Source of the DNA: Pseudomonadota bacterium
GTDB taxonomy: Bacteria > Pseudomonadota > Gammaproteobacteria > Steroidobacterales > Steroidobacteraceae
Length of the DNA stretch: 59,557 nt
Direction of reading: 5' to 3'
Assembly (NCBI GenBank): GCA_023433705.1
Contig: JAEYUC010000101.1
Coordinates: 1 to 59,557 of the forward strand
Numbering within the stretch: position 1 is the first letter of the stretch; each line of letters begins with the position of its first letter. The position numbers and the translations under genes are program-made. Shown here piece after piece: positions 19,240 to 28,065 of the stretch. The notes under the pieces were generated by a model. It did no database searches. It was not told the DNA's origin and worked only from the letters and a program-made list of their open reading frames with translations.

Positions 19240-19518
19240 ATGGTTGTTTGCCGCCGATCATGGGTGTCCGGCCGGGTCCAGGGCGTCTTCTACCGCGCCA
19301 CCTGCGTGCGCAAGGCGGAGTCGCTCGGCCTCAAGGGATTCGCGCGCAATCTTCCCGACGGCCGCGTCGAAGTCCTGGCCTGCGGAGAACAGGCCACGGT
19401 CGAGCAGTTCATCGCGTGGTTATGGGAAGGATCGCCCGCCTCGAAGGTGACGGGCGTCGAGACGACGTCGTGCGACGCGTCCGAAGCTCAGCGGCTGACG
19501 GGATTCAGCTCGGCGTGA
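19240..19518 (+). CDS. acyP: acylphosphatase
   Basis: Small 92-residue enzyme that hydrolyses acyl phosphates. The active-site loop SGRVQGVFYR contains the catalytic arginine, and GFARNLPDGRVEV contains the catalytic asparagine. The ATG at 19240 gives the usual family N-terminus; no Shine-Dalgarno is visible. Its last 31 bases overlap the 3' end of the convergent lytic transglycosylase gene, so the C-terminal residues (QRLTGFSSA) are encoded opposite the other gene's tail. Confidence 0.92.
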   Translation: MVVCRRSWVSGRVQGVFYRATCVRKAESLGLKGFARNLPDGRVEVLACGEQATVEQFIAWLWEGSPASKVTGVETTSCDASEAQRLTGFSSA

Positions 19519-20117
19519 CGGGCGTGGGCCGAGTGGCCGAGATCGTCCGCGCCGTTCCAGCGCGTCCACTGGTCGATCACCTTGTCGGAATACCAGCGCT
19601 TGCCCACGCTGCCGTTGTAACGCGCCAGCGCGCGCGCGATGTTGTTGTTCTCGCGTTTGAGATAGAACCGGAAGATCGCGCAGCCCATGCGGATGTTCTC
19701 CGACACCTTCACGAGCTGATGCCGGCGCATGCCGAGATTCTCCGGCCAGAATGGCATGACCTGCATCAATCCCACCGCGCCCGCGTGTGAAACGGCGTAG
19801 CGGTTGAAATTGCTCTCGATCTCCATGATCGCCATGACGAGACCGGGTGGAATGCGGACCTCACCCGGGCGATTCGCCTCGCAGAAGACGTTCTTGAGGA
19901 TCGCCATGCGCTCCTCGCGATCCGGCACGCGCTTGCGCAGCCGCGGTTCCATCATCTTGTACCAGACGGCGGAATCGTAACGGTCCTCGAAACATTCCGC
20001 CTGGTCGATCGCGTGCTGGACGGCGCTCTTGAGCTCGGGCTCGCGTTGCGCTTCGACGGCCGGCGCGGCCTGCGAGGCAAGCGGCAGCAGGGCGACCAGG
20101 GGCAGGAGGAAACGCAT
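19488..20117 (-). CDS. soluble lytic murein transglycosylase family 1 protein
   Basis: Exported muramidase-like enzyme that cleaves peptidoglycan with 1,6-anhydro product formation. The ATG at 20117 (with AGGAGGAAA just upstream) starts a signal peptide (RFLLPLVALLPLASQAA). The SLT domain is clear: catalytic Glu in IMEIESNFNRYAVSHAGAVGLMQVMP-like segments, then IRMGCAIFRFYL and ALARYNGSVG. At 209 residues it consists of little beyond the catalytic domain, like MltC/EmtA-type single-domain enzymes without a lipobox. It follows proS by 16 bases on the same strand and may share its transcript. Confidence 0.9.
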   Translation of the reverse strand: MRFLLPLVALLPLASQAAPAVEAQREPELKSAVQHAIDQAECFEDRYDSAVWYKMMEPRLRKRVPDREERMAILKNVFCEANRPGEVRIPPGLVMAIMEIESNFNRYAVSHAGAVGLMQVMPFWPENLGMRRHQLVKVSENIRMGCAIFRFYLKRENNNIARALARYNGSVGKRWYSDKVIDQWTRWNGADDLGHSAHARHAELNPVSR

Positions 20118-20133
20118 GCCCCGGATTAGATAG

Positions 20134-21840
20134 CTACCCGAGCTTCGCGCGCAACGTGGCAATCGCGTCGGCGAGGGGAAATTCTTCGGCCGCCTCGGCG
20201 CGCCGGTGCCGGTATTCGAGCTTGCCGGCCTCGAGGCCGCGTTCGCCCACCACCACGCGGTGTGGGATCCCGATGAGCTCGGAGTCGGCGAACTTGACGC
20301 CCGGCCGCTCGTCCCGGTCGTCGAGCAGCACGTCGTAACCGGCGGCGAGCAGGTCGTTGTAGAGGCGTTCTGCGGTATCCCGGACACGTTGCGACTTCGA
20401 TGCGTTGAGCGGAACGACGACCACCTGGAAGGGCGCGATGGCGTCCGGCCAGATGATGCCGCGGGCATCATGGTTCTGTTCAATGGCCGCGGCTACGACG
20501 CGCGTCACACCGATCCCGTAGCAGCCCATGTGCAGGGTGGCCGCCTTGCCGGTTTCGTCCAGCACGGTCGCGCCCATGGACTCGCTGTATTTCCTGCCGA
20601 GCTGGAAGATGTGGCCGACCTCGATGCCGCGGGCGATGGACAAGGTCCCCTTGCCGGTGGGCGAGGGGTCGCCCGGCACCACGTTGCGGATGTCGACCGC
20701 GACCGGTTCGGCCAGGTCCCGGCCCCAGTTCACGCCCGTGAGGTGTGCGTCCTTCCGGTTCGCGCCGCAGACGAAATCCGCGAGCGCGACCGCCGAATGA
20801 TCGGCATAAACCTTGCCCTTGAATCCGACGGGTCCGATGTATCCGGCCTCCGCGCCCGTGCCGGCGGCAATGGCCGCGCCCGACGCCATGCGCAGCGGGT
20901 TCGCGACGCCGGGCAGCTTTTGCGCCTTGATCGCGTTCAACACGTGATCGCCGCGCACCACCAGCGCCACGACGCCGCCATCGGTGCCCTCGACTAACAA
21001 GGTCTTCGCGACCTTGCTCGCGTCGATTTTCAGGAACGCGGTGAGGGCCTCGATGGTGCCGGCATTCGGAGTCGCCACTTCGGTCATCGGCGCGGTCGCG
21101 GCCGCGCGCGGTGTCGACGGCGCCACCGCGGTGGCGAGCTCGATGTTCGCGGCGTAGCTGTCGCCGTCGGAGAAGACGATGGCGTCTTCGCCGGATTCGG
21201 CGAGCACGTGGAACTCCTCGGATCCACTGCCGCCGATGGCGCCCGTGTCCGCCTTCACCGAGCGGAACTTGAGACCCAGCCGAGTGAAGATCGCCGTGTA
21301 GGCGCGATGCATCGCGTCGTACCCTTCCTGCAACGACTGCTCGCTCAAGTGGAAGGAGTAGGCGTCCTTCATGAGGAATTCGCGCGCGCGCATCACGCCG
21401 AAACGCGGCCGGCGCTCGTCGCGGAATTTCATCTGGATCTGGTAGAAGTTGACCGGCAGCTGCCGGTAACTCTTGAGCTCGTTGCGCGCGATGTCGGTGA
21501 TCACTTCCTCGTGCGTGGGACCGAGGCAGAAGTCGCGCTCGTGGCGGTCCTTGAGGCGCAGCAGCTCGGGGCCGAACTGCTCCCACCTGCCGGACTCGAC
21601 CCACAATTCGGCGGGAATGACGCCGGGCATCAGCAGCTCGAGCGCTCCGGCACGATCCATCTCCTCGCGCACGACCTTCTCGACCTTGCGCATGGCGCGC
21701 AGGCCCAGCGGCATCCAGGTGTACAGCCCGGCGGCGAGCTTGCGAATGAGGCCCGCGCGCAGCATGAGCTGGTGGCTCACGACTTCGGCATCGGCGGGAG
21801 TTTCTTTGGTCGTGTTGACCGGGTATTGGGACCAGCGCAT
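20134..21840 (-). CDS. proS: prolyl-tRNA synthetase with editing domain
   Basis: Class II synthetase of the bacterial type, 568 residues. Motif 1 region (GLRAMRKVEKVVREEM), motif 2 (KFRDERRPRFGVMRAREFLMKDAYSF) and motif 3 (CYGIGVTRVVAAAIEQ) are present. The YbaK-like INS editing domain that clears mischarged Ala-tRNA lies between motifs 2 and 3 (about residues 225-390; includes KTLLVEGTDGG and GANRKDAHLTG). The C-terminal anticodon domain includes LLAAGYDVLLDDRDERPGVKF. The ATG has no Shine-Dalgarno and a TACACT hexamer sits only 12 bases upstream, so the message may be nearly leaderless. Confidence 0.97.
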   Translation of the reverse strand: MRWSQYPVNTTKETPADAEVVSHQLMLRAGLIRKLAAGLYTWMPLGLRAMRKVEKVVREEMDRAGALELLMPGVIPAELWVESGRWEQFGPELLRLKDRHERDFCLGPTHEEVITDIARNELKSYRQLPVNFYQIQMKFRDERRPRFGVMRAREFLMKDAYSFHLSEQSLQEGYDAMHRAYTAIFTRLGLKFRSVKADTGAIGGSGSEEFHVLAESGEDAIVFSDGDSYAANIELATAVAPSTPRAAATAPMTEVATPNAGTIEALTAFLKIDASKVAKTLLVEGTDGGVVALVVRGDHVLNAIKAQKLPGVANPLRMASGAAIAAGTGAEAGYIGPVGFKGKVYADHSAVALADFVCGANRKDAHLTGVNWGRDLAEPVAVDIRNVVPGDPSPTGKGTLSIARGIEVGHIFQLGRKYSESMGATVLDETGKAATLHMGCYGIGVTRVVAAAIEQNHDARGIIWPDAIAPFQVVVVPLNASKSQRVRDTAERLYNDLLAAGYDVLLDDRDERPGVKFADSELIGIPHRVVVGERGLEAGKLEYRHRRAEAAEEFPLADAIATLRAKLG

Positions 21841-21856
21841 AGGGGCGCGAGAGTGT

Positions 21857-21871
21857 ATCAGGTCGCCTGAT
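21857..21871. promoter_or_regulatory. inverted repeat in proS-pssA divergent region
   Basis: ATCAGGTCGCCTGAT is a perfect 6-bp dyad with a 3-base centre in the 49 bases between the proS ATG and the pssA GTG. It overlaps the likely proS promoter (TACACT on the minus strand at 21853-21858) and lies just before TATGAT (21878-21883) facing pssA. It could be an operator for either gene; no known regulator is assigned. Confidence 0.35.
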
Positions 21872-21889
21872 TTCGCCTATGATCCCGAC

Positions 21890-22678
21890 GTGAATTCAGA
21901 CCCCACGAACCCCGACGCGAAGCAGCAGAATCCGCCGAGCCGCGGCATCTATCTGTTGCCGAACCTGCTCACGACCGGATGCCTGTTCTCCGGTTTCTAC
22001 TCCATCGTGGCGGCGATCGACCGCAACTTCGCGGTGGCGGGCGGCGCCGTCTTCATCGCGATGCTGTTCGATGGTCTCGACGGTCGCGTGGCGCGCTGGA
22101 CGCGGACCGAAAGCCCGTTCGGCAAGGAATACGACAGCCTGGCGGACATGGTGGCCTTCGGCCTCGCGCCCGCGGTGCTGGTGTACCAGTGGGGCGTGAT
22201 CCGCATCGGCGAGTACGGTCACGAATGGCGCCAGTTCGGCTGGATCATCGCGTTCTTCTACGCGTTGTGCGCGGCGCTGCGCCTCGCGCGGTTCAACACG
22301 CACACCGCGAGCGGCGACAAGCGTTACTTCCAGGGCTTGCCCAGCCCGTCGGCCGCGGCCACCGTCGCGGCGTTCGTGTGGTTCTTCGCCAAGTGGCGCG
22401 AGCCTGGATTGCCCGGCCTCGTGCTCGCGTTCGCGGTGACGGGATACGCCGCCGCGCTGATGGTCTCCTCGTTCAGCTATCTGAGCCTGAAGCAGATTGA
22501 CGTCACCGCGCGCGTGAAGTACTCGTACATCGGCTTCGTGATCCTGCCGATGTTGTTCCTGATCAGCGTGGATCCGCCGACGATGTTGTTCGCGATGTTC
22601 GTTTCGTACGCGACGTATGGCCCCGTGCAGTGGATAGGTCGCAAGTTGCGGCGCCCGCGAAGCGCCGACGCGAGCTGA
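21890..22678 (+). CDS. pssA: phosphatidylserine synthase
   Basis: Membrane enzyme making phosphatidylserine from CDP-diacylglycerol and serine, first step toward phosphatidylethanolamine. The 262-residue sequence has the CDP-alcohol signature MLFDGLDGRVARW followed by FGKEYDSLADMVAFGLAP, which is typical of the type II PssA subfamily, and about eight hydrophobic helices. The conserved GIYLLPNLLTTGCLFSGFYS is at the N-terminus. The start is GTG 21890; an earlier in-frame start would run into the proS promoter. It is followed after 2 bases by a UDG gene and then rimI. Confidence 0.95.
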   Translation: MNSDPTNPDAKQQNPPSRGIYLLPNLLTTGCLFSGFYSIVAAIDRNFAVAGGAVFIAMLFDGLDGRVARWTRTESPFGKEYDSLADMVAFGLAPAVLVYQWGVIRIGEYGHEWRQFGWIIAFFYALCAALRLARFNTHTASGDKRYFQGLPSPSAAATVAAFVWFFAKWREPGLPGLVLAFAVTGYAAALMVSSFSYLSLKQIDVTARVKYSYIGFVILPMLFLISVDPPTMLFAMFVSYATYGPVQWIGRKLRRPRSADAS

Positions 22679-22680
22679 TC

Positions 22681-23439
22681 GTGCAGCCCGGTAGTTTGCG
22701 CAACGCGTACCTGGATGCCCTCGGCATCGATCGCTGGGTGCCGCGCAACGCGCCGCCGGACGTCGTGCAGGCGGAGGTCGCGCAGCCCGTGCTCGCCCGT
22801 GCGCCGGGCTCGCCGCCGCCCCTGGCGCGCGACGAAACTCCGGCGATCCAGGCGCCCGCGCCGCGCCTCGAGCTCGCGAACGACTGGGGACCGCTGCGCG
22901 AGCAGGTCGCCGCCTGCACCGCTTGCGACCTCTGCAAGACCCGCACGCAGGCCGTGTTCGGCGTGGGAAACACGCGCGCGGAATGGATGGTGATCGGCGA
23001 AGCGCCGGGCGCGGAGGAGGACCGGCAGGGCGAGCCGTTCGTCGGGCGCGCGGGCCAGCTGCTCAACGCCATGCTGCTCGCGATCGGACTGCCGCGCGAA
23101 ACGGTGTTCATCGCCAACATCCTCAAGTGCCGGCCGCCGGGCAACCGCGATCCGAAACCCGAGGAGGTTTCGAAATGCCTGCCGTATCTCTCGCGGCAGA
23201 TCGCGTTGCTCAAACCGAAGATGTTGCTCGCGGTGGGGCGCATCGCCGCGCAGAACCTGCTGGCCACGGATGCGCCGCTGGCGCGGCTGCGCGGCAAGCT
23301 GCATCGTTTCGGCGACGCCGGCACGCCGCTCGTCATCACGTATCACCCGGCCTATCTACTGCGCACGCCGGGCGACAAGCGCAAGGCCTGGGAAGATCTC
23401 AAGTTCGCGCGCGCCACCTACGCATCGCTCGGGGACTGA
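22681..23439 (+). CDS. uracil-DNA glycosylase, family 4/5 type
   Basis: Fe-S cluster uracil-DNA glycosylase for removal of uracil from DNA. Motif A is GEAPGAEEDRQGEPFVGRAG and the C-terminal motif is ITYHPAYLLR. The four cluster cysteines are visible as CTACDLC and, downstream, ILKCRPPGNRDP with a cysteine in EVSKCLP. The first about 75 residues are Pro/Ala-rich and outside the catalytic domain, as often seen in proteobacterial homologs. GTG 22681, two bases after the pssA stop, is preferred; an ATG at 22630 would lie inside pssA. The rimI start overlaps its stop (TGATG). Confidence 0.92.
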   Translation: MQPGSLRNAYLDALGIDRWVPRNAPPDVVQAEVAQPVLARAPGSPPPLARDETPAIQAPAPRLELANDWGPLREQVAACTACDLCKTRTQAVFGVGNTRAEWMVIGEAPGAEEDRQGEPFVGRAGQLLNAMLLAIGLPRETVFIANILKCRPPGNRDPKPEEVSKCLPYLSRQIALLKPKMLLAVGRIAAQNLLATDAPLARLRGKLHRFGDAGTPLVITYHPAYLLRTPGDKRKAWEDLKFARATYASLGD

Positions 23440-23930
23440 TGGCCGCCGCACGCGAAAACATGCGCGAGGTGCCGGCGGTGCACATCCGGCCGATGATGGA
23501 GCTCGACCTGCCGGACGTGGCGGCGATCGAGAAGCGCAGCTATGCGTTTCCGTGGAGCGAGAACATCTTCCGCGACTGCCTGCGCGTCGGTTATTCGTGT
23601 CGCGCGCTCGACATGGCCGGGCAGATCATCGGATACGGTGTCATGAGCCTCGGAGCGGGCGAGGCGCACATCCTCAACATCTGCGTGCGCGACGAGTTCC
23701 GCAACCTCGGGTTCGGCAGGCGGCTGCTCGAACATCTGCTCGAGCGCGCCGCGGCGGCCGGTGTCGCGGAGGCGTTCCTCGAGGTGCGTCCCTCGAATCT
23801 CTCGGCGATCCGGCTGTATCAGAAGCTGGGGTTCGAGCAGATCGGCATCCGGCGCGGGTATTACCAGGCCGCCGACGGGCGCGAAGACGCGATCGTGCTG
23901 AAGCTCCAGCTCGAGTCGTCCACGACGTGA
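23439..23930 (+). CDS. rimI: ribosomal protein S18 alanine N-acetyltransferase
   Basis: GNAT acetyltransferase of 163 residues. The fold motifs are clear: IRPMMELDLPDVAAIEKRSYAFPW (typical RimI start), GEAHILNICVRDEFRNLGFGRRLLEHLL (beta4 and acetyl-CoA loop), and FLEVRPSNLSAIRLYQKLGFEQIGIRRGYY (C-terminal strand and RR-YY end). The start overlaps the UDG stop by one base (TGATG); a second ATG eight codons in is possible. In many gammaproteobacteria rimI accompanies tsaB; here it follows a UDG gene instead. Confidence 0.93.
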   Translation: MAAARENMREVPAVHIRPMMELDLPDVAAIEKRSYAFPWSENIFRDCLRVGYSCRALDMAGQIIGYGVMSLGAGEAHILNICVRDEFRNLGFGRRLLEHLLERAAAAGVAEAFLEVRPSNLSAIRLYQKLGFEQIGIRRGYYQAADGREDAIVLKLQLESSTT

Positions 23931-24016
23931 TCGTCCGTCGCTAACTCAGCAATTTCTCACCCGGCACCCACCTCGCGGCGCCTGGAATCTAGCTAGATAT
24001 CTACGGGCGCGTGCTG

Positions 24017-24026
24017 TGTCCCCATT
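24017..24026. repeat. solitary GGGGACA-type half-site
   Basis: TGTCCCCATT in the rimI-receptor intergenic region is identical to the end of the long inverted repeat near valS (36093-36215). No matching opposite arm is present here. It may be a remnant half element or coincidence. Confidence 0.25.
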
Positions 24027-24038
24027 CAGGCGGGTCGG

Positions 24039-24057
24039 TCATTGGCAAAATCAATGA
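24039..24057. promoter_or_regulatory. dyad upstream of copper receptor gene
   Basis: TCATTG and CAATGA flank a 7-base centre (GCAAAAT). The dyad lies 9 bases upstream of the candidate -35 of the receptor gene, a position suited to a regulator site. It does not match a Fur box. A copper- or metal-responsive operator is a guess from the neighbouring gene. Confidence 0.4.
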
Positions 24058-24065
24058 TCGATGCG

Positions 24066-24095
24066 TTGAGCGTCGGTCACTCGGCCGTCTATAAA
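24066..24095 (+). promoter_or_regulatory. promoter candidate for copper receptor
   Basis: TTGAGC (24066-24071) and TATAAA (24090-24095) are spaced by 18 bases, leaving a leader of about 50 bases to the receptor ATG. GGGGGGAAT just before the ATG could serve as the ribosome site. Confidence 0.5.
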
Positions 24096-24151
24096 TTCCC
24101 GGCACTCAAGAACACCAAGGCGGCGAACAGCCGCTTCCACGGGGGGAATCG

Positions 24152-26278
24152 ATGATTCATTGCAAACATGCGCACGGCGCAGGCCCGCGCGCGCCCATCA
24201 ATCGGACGAATCGCCGGACGACGGCGCTAACTCTCGCCATCGGTGCCGTACTCGGTACGGCCGCGTGGCCGGTGCTGGCGGCGGAAGGTGACGTCGAGCG
24301 GGACGATGGCGTCGCGACATCCGGCGAGACCACGCGGCTGCGCGAGGTCGTCGTGACGGCGCCGCGCATGCTCGCGCCACTGACCGTGGAAATGGACGCG
24401 AAGGTGCCGCGCCAGCCGCTGCCCTCGCACGACGGCGCGGACTACCTGAAATCCGTGAGCGGCTTCTCCGTGATCCGCAAGGGCGGCACCGATGGCGACC
24501 CCGTGTTCCGCGGCATGGCCGGGTCGCGCCTCAGCATCCAGACCGATGGCGAACACGTGCTGGGCGGCTGCGGCTCGCGCATGGACCCGCCGACCGCGTA
24601 CATCTTTCCCGAAGCCTACGACCGTATCGTGATCGTGAAAGGGCCGCAGACCGTGTTGCGTGGCCCGGGCAACGCCGCGGGCACGGTGATGTTCGAACGC
24701 GATGAACCAAACTACCAGGAGTTCGGCTTGCGGGCGCGCGGCAGCCTGGTGGCGGGGACGGCCGACCGGCGCGACCTGGTCGGCAACCTGGAAGCCGGCA
24801 ACGAACACGTCTACGGCCTGCTGTCCGCGTCGCGCGCGGAATCCGGCAACTACGAGGACGGGGCGGGCCGCGAGGTCCATTCGCGTTACATGCGCTGGAA
24901 TTCGAACGCACTGTTCGGCTGGACTCCGACGGAAAACACGCGGTTCACGATCTCCGGCGCGAAAAGCAACGGCGAGGCCGCGTACGCGGATCGCTCGATG
25001 GATGGCTCGAAGTTCGCGCGCGAGAACGTGGGCGTCGGGTTCGAAATGGATCGACCCGACCGCTTCGTGCGCAAGATCGAGGCGCAGGCGTTCTACAACT
25101 ACGTGGATCACGTCATGGACAACTACAGCCTGCGTGAACTCATGCCCTCCATGATGGCGATGGCCAACAATCCGGACCGGCGCACCTCGGGGGCGAGGGT
25201 GGCCTTCGATCTCGCGGGCGAAACGGTGCATGCGACGCTCGGCATGGACATGCAGGAAAACGTGCACACCGGGCGCATGACGAACAACCAGATGACCAAC
25301 CCGTACGAGCGGATGCCGCGCGCCGAGGATGCGCGCTTCCGGGACGTGGGCCTGTTCGGCGAGGCGAGCTGGCAGGTCGGCGAAGGGCAGAAGATAGTCG
25401 CCGGCGCGCGCCTCGATGCCTGGTATGCGCGCGACTCCCGTCAGATGCGCGCGGGCAACCAGCCGAATCCGACTTATCGCGACGAGCGAAACGAAACGCT
25501 CACCAGCGGTTTCGCGCGTTACGAGCGCGATGTCTCATCGCTTTCCACGACGTTTTATGCCGGCGTCGGTCACGTCGAGCGTTTTCCCGACTACTGGGAA
25601 ATCACGGCGGGCAGCGAGAGCACCACGAGCCTCAGTGCCTTCGAAAGCGAGACCGAAAAGACGACACAGCTCGATGCGGGCTTCATCTATCGTTCGGAGC
25701 GCGTCGAGTTGTCGGTCGCGGGTTTCTACAACCAGATCGACGACTTCATCCTCATGCAGTCGGGATTCATGAAGGGCATGCGCAGCACGACGGTGACGCG
25801 CGGCGTCGACGCGAGTGCCTTCGGCGCGGAGCTCGATCTGGCCTATCGAGTTGCCGAGGGATGGAACCTGACGGGCGCCGCGGCATACACGCGCGGCGAG
25901 AATCGTACGGATGGCGTGCCGCTCGCGCAGATCCCGGCGCTGGAACTGCGCGCGGGAGTCAACTATGAGGCGGAGCGCTGGTCGGCGGGGTTGCTCGTGC
26001 GCTCGGTGGCGGACCAGGAGCGCTTCGCGATCAACCAGGGCAACATCGTGGGCAAGGATCTCGGCCGAAGCGATGGGTTCACCACCGTGGCGGCGAGCGC
26101 GTCCTGGAAGCTGACGGACGGCATCCTCGTCTCGGCCGGTATCGACAATCTGTTCGATCGCGAATTCGCGGAGCACCTGAGCCGCGGTGGCGCGATGCTG
26201 AGTGGCTACGAACAGACGATTCGCGTCAACGAGCCGGGTCGCACCGCCTGGCTGCGCATCGGGACGGAATTCCGCTGA
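24152..26278 (+). CDS. oprC: TonB-dependent copper receptor, OprC/NosA family
   Basis: Outer-membrane beta-barrel receptor of 708 residues, with a signal peptide (about 1-43), a TonB-box-like LREVVVTAP at about 63-71, a plug domain, and a 22-strand-type barrel ending in an aromatic/charged C-terminus (LRIGTEFR). The plug matches copper receptors closely: GADYLKSVSGFSVIRKGGTD, FRGMAGSRLSI, GEHVLGGCGSRMDPPTAY and VKGPQTVLRGPGN. C140 and M144 are placed like the copper-binding Cys/Met pair of Pseudomonas OprC. Met-rich barrel loops add potential soft-metal ligands. It has its own promoter region and terminator. Symbol by family resemblance. Confidence 0.92.
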   Translation: MIHCKHAHGAGPRAPINRTNRRTTALTLAIGAVLGTAAWPVLAAEGDVERDDGVATSGETTRLREVVVTAPRMLAPLTVEMDAKVPRQPLPSHDGADYLKSVSGFSVIRKGGTDGDPVFRGMAGSRLSIQTDGEHVLGGCGSRMDPPTAYIFPEAYDRIVIVKGPQTVLRGPGNAAGTVMFERDEPNYQEFGLRARGSLVAGTADRRDLVGNLEAGNEHVYGLLSASRAESGNYEDGAGREVHSRYMRWNSNALFGWTPTENTRFTISGAKSNGEAAYADRSMDGSKFARENVGVGFEMDRPDRFVRKIEAQAFYNYVDHVMDNYSLRELMPSMMAMANNPDRRTSGARVAFDLAGETVHATLGMDMQENVHTGRMTNNQMTNPYERMPRAEDARFRDVGLFGEASWQVGEGQKIVAGARLDAWYARDSRQMRAGNQPNPTYRDERNETLTSGFARYERDVSSLSTTFYAGVGHVERFPDYWEITAGSESTTSLSAFESETEKTTQLDAGFIYRSERVELSVAGFYNQIDDFILMQSGFMKGMRSTTVTRGVDASAFGAELDLAYRVAEGWNLTGAAAYTRGENRTDGVPLAQIPALELRAGVNYEAERWSAGLLVRSVADQERFAINQGNIVGKDLGRSDGFTTVAASASWKLTDGILVSAGIDNLFDREFAEHLSRGGAMLSGYEQTIRVNEPGRTAWLRIGTEFR

Positions 26279-26285
26279 CGACCCT

Positions 26286-26322
26286 CGCCGGCTCATCTCG
26301 CGGGAGGTGGGCCGGCGTTTTT
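26286..26322 (+). terminator. rho-independent terminator after copper receptor
   Basis: A 14-bp stem (outer part CGCCGGC with GCCGGCG, inner part with two G-T wobbles) closes on a GCGG loop and is followed directly by five T residues. It starts 8 bases after the receptor stop codon. This is the clearest intrinsic terminator in the window. Confidence 0.9.
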
Positions 26323-26350
26323 CCATCGCGCGGAGGTTCGGCCCGGGGGC

Positions 26351-26359
26351 TGCTATCAT
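26351..26359 (+). promoter_or_regulatory. extended -10 promoter of prfC
   Basis: TGCTATCAT gives a TG-n extended -10 followed by TATCAT, 27 bases before the prfC ATG. An extended -10 explains why no good -35 is seen in the GC-rich sequence upstream. Confidence 0.6.
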
Positions 26360-26386
26360 GCGCCGCCTTTTGTCGAGCGATGGGTT

Positions 26387-27979
<1,593 letters not shown>

Positions 27980-27981
27980 AA

Positions 27982-28048
27982 ATCGGGGACAGATTTATTT
28001 ATCGACGATAACCGAGCGTTATCGTCGATAAATAAATCTGTCCCCGAT
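27982..28048. repeat. perfect 31-bp inverted repeat, REP-like element
   Basis: Two exactly complementary 31-base arms (27982-28012 and 28018-28048) surround the 5-base centre CGAGC. Each arm starts at its outer end with ATCGGGGACAGATTTATT. The GGGGACA head is shared with the imperfect repeat at 36093-36215. Inner arms are AT-rich, unlike the local genome. No T-tract follows, so terminator use would be secondary. The form resembles REP-type elements mobilised by Y1 (RAYT) transposases, but no such transposase is in the window. Confidence 0.8.
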
Positions 28049-28065
28049 CCTGCTACTCTCGCGGT

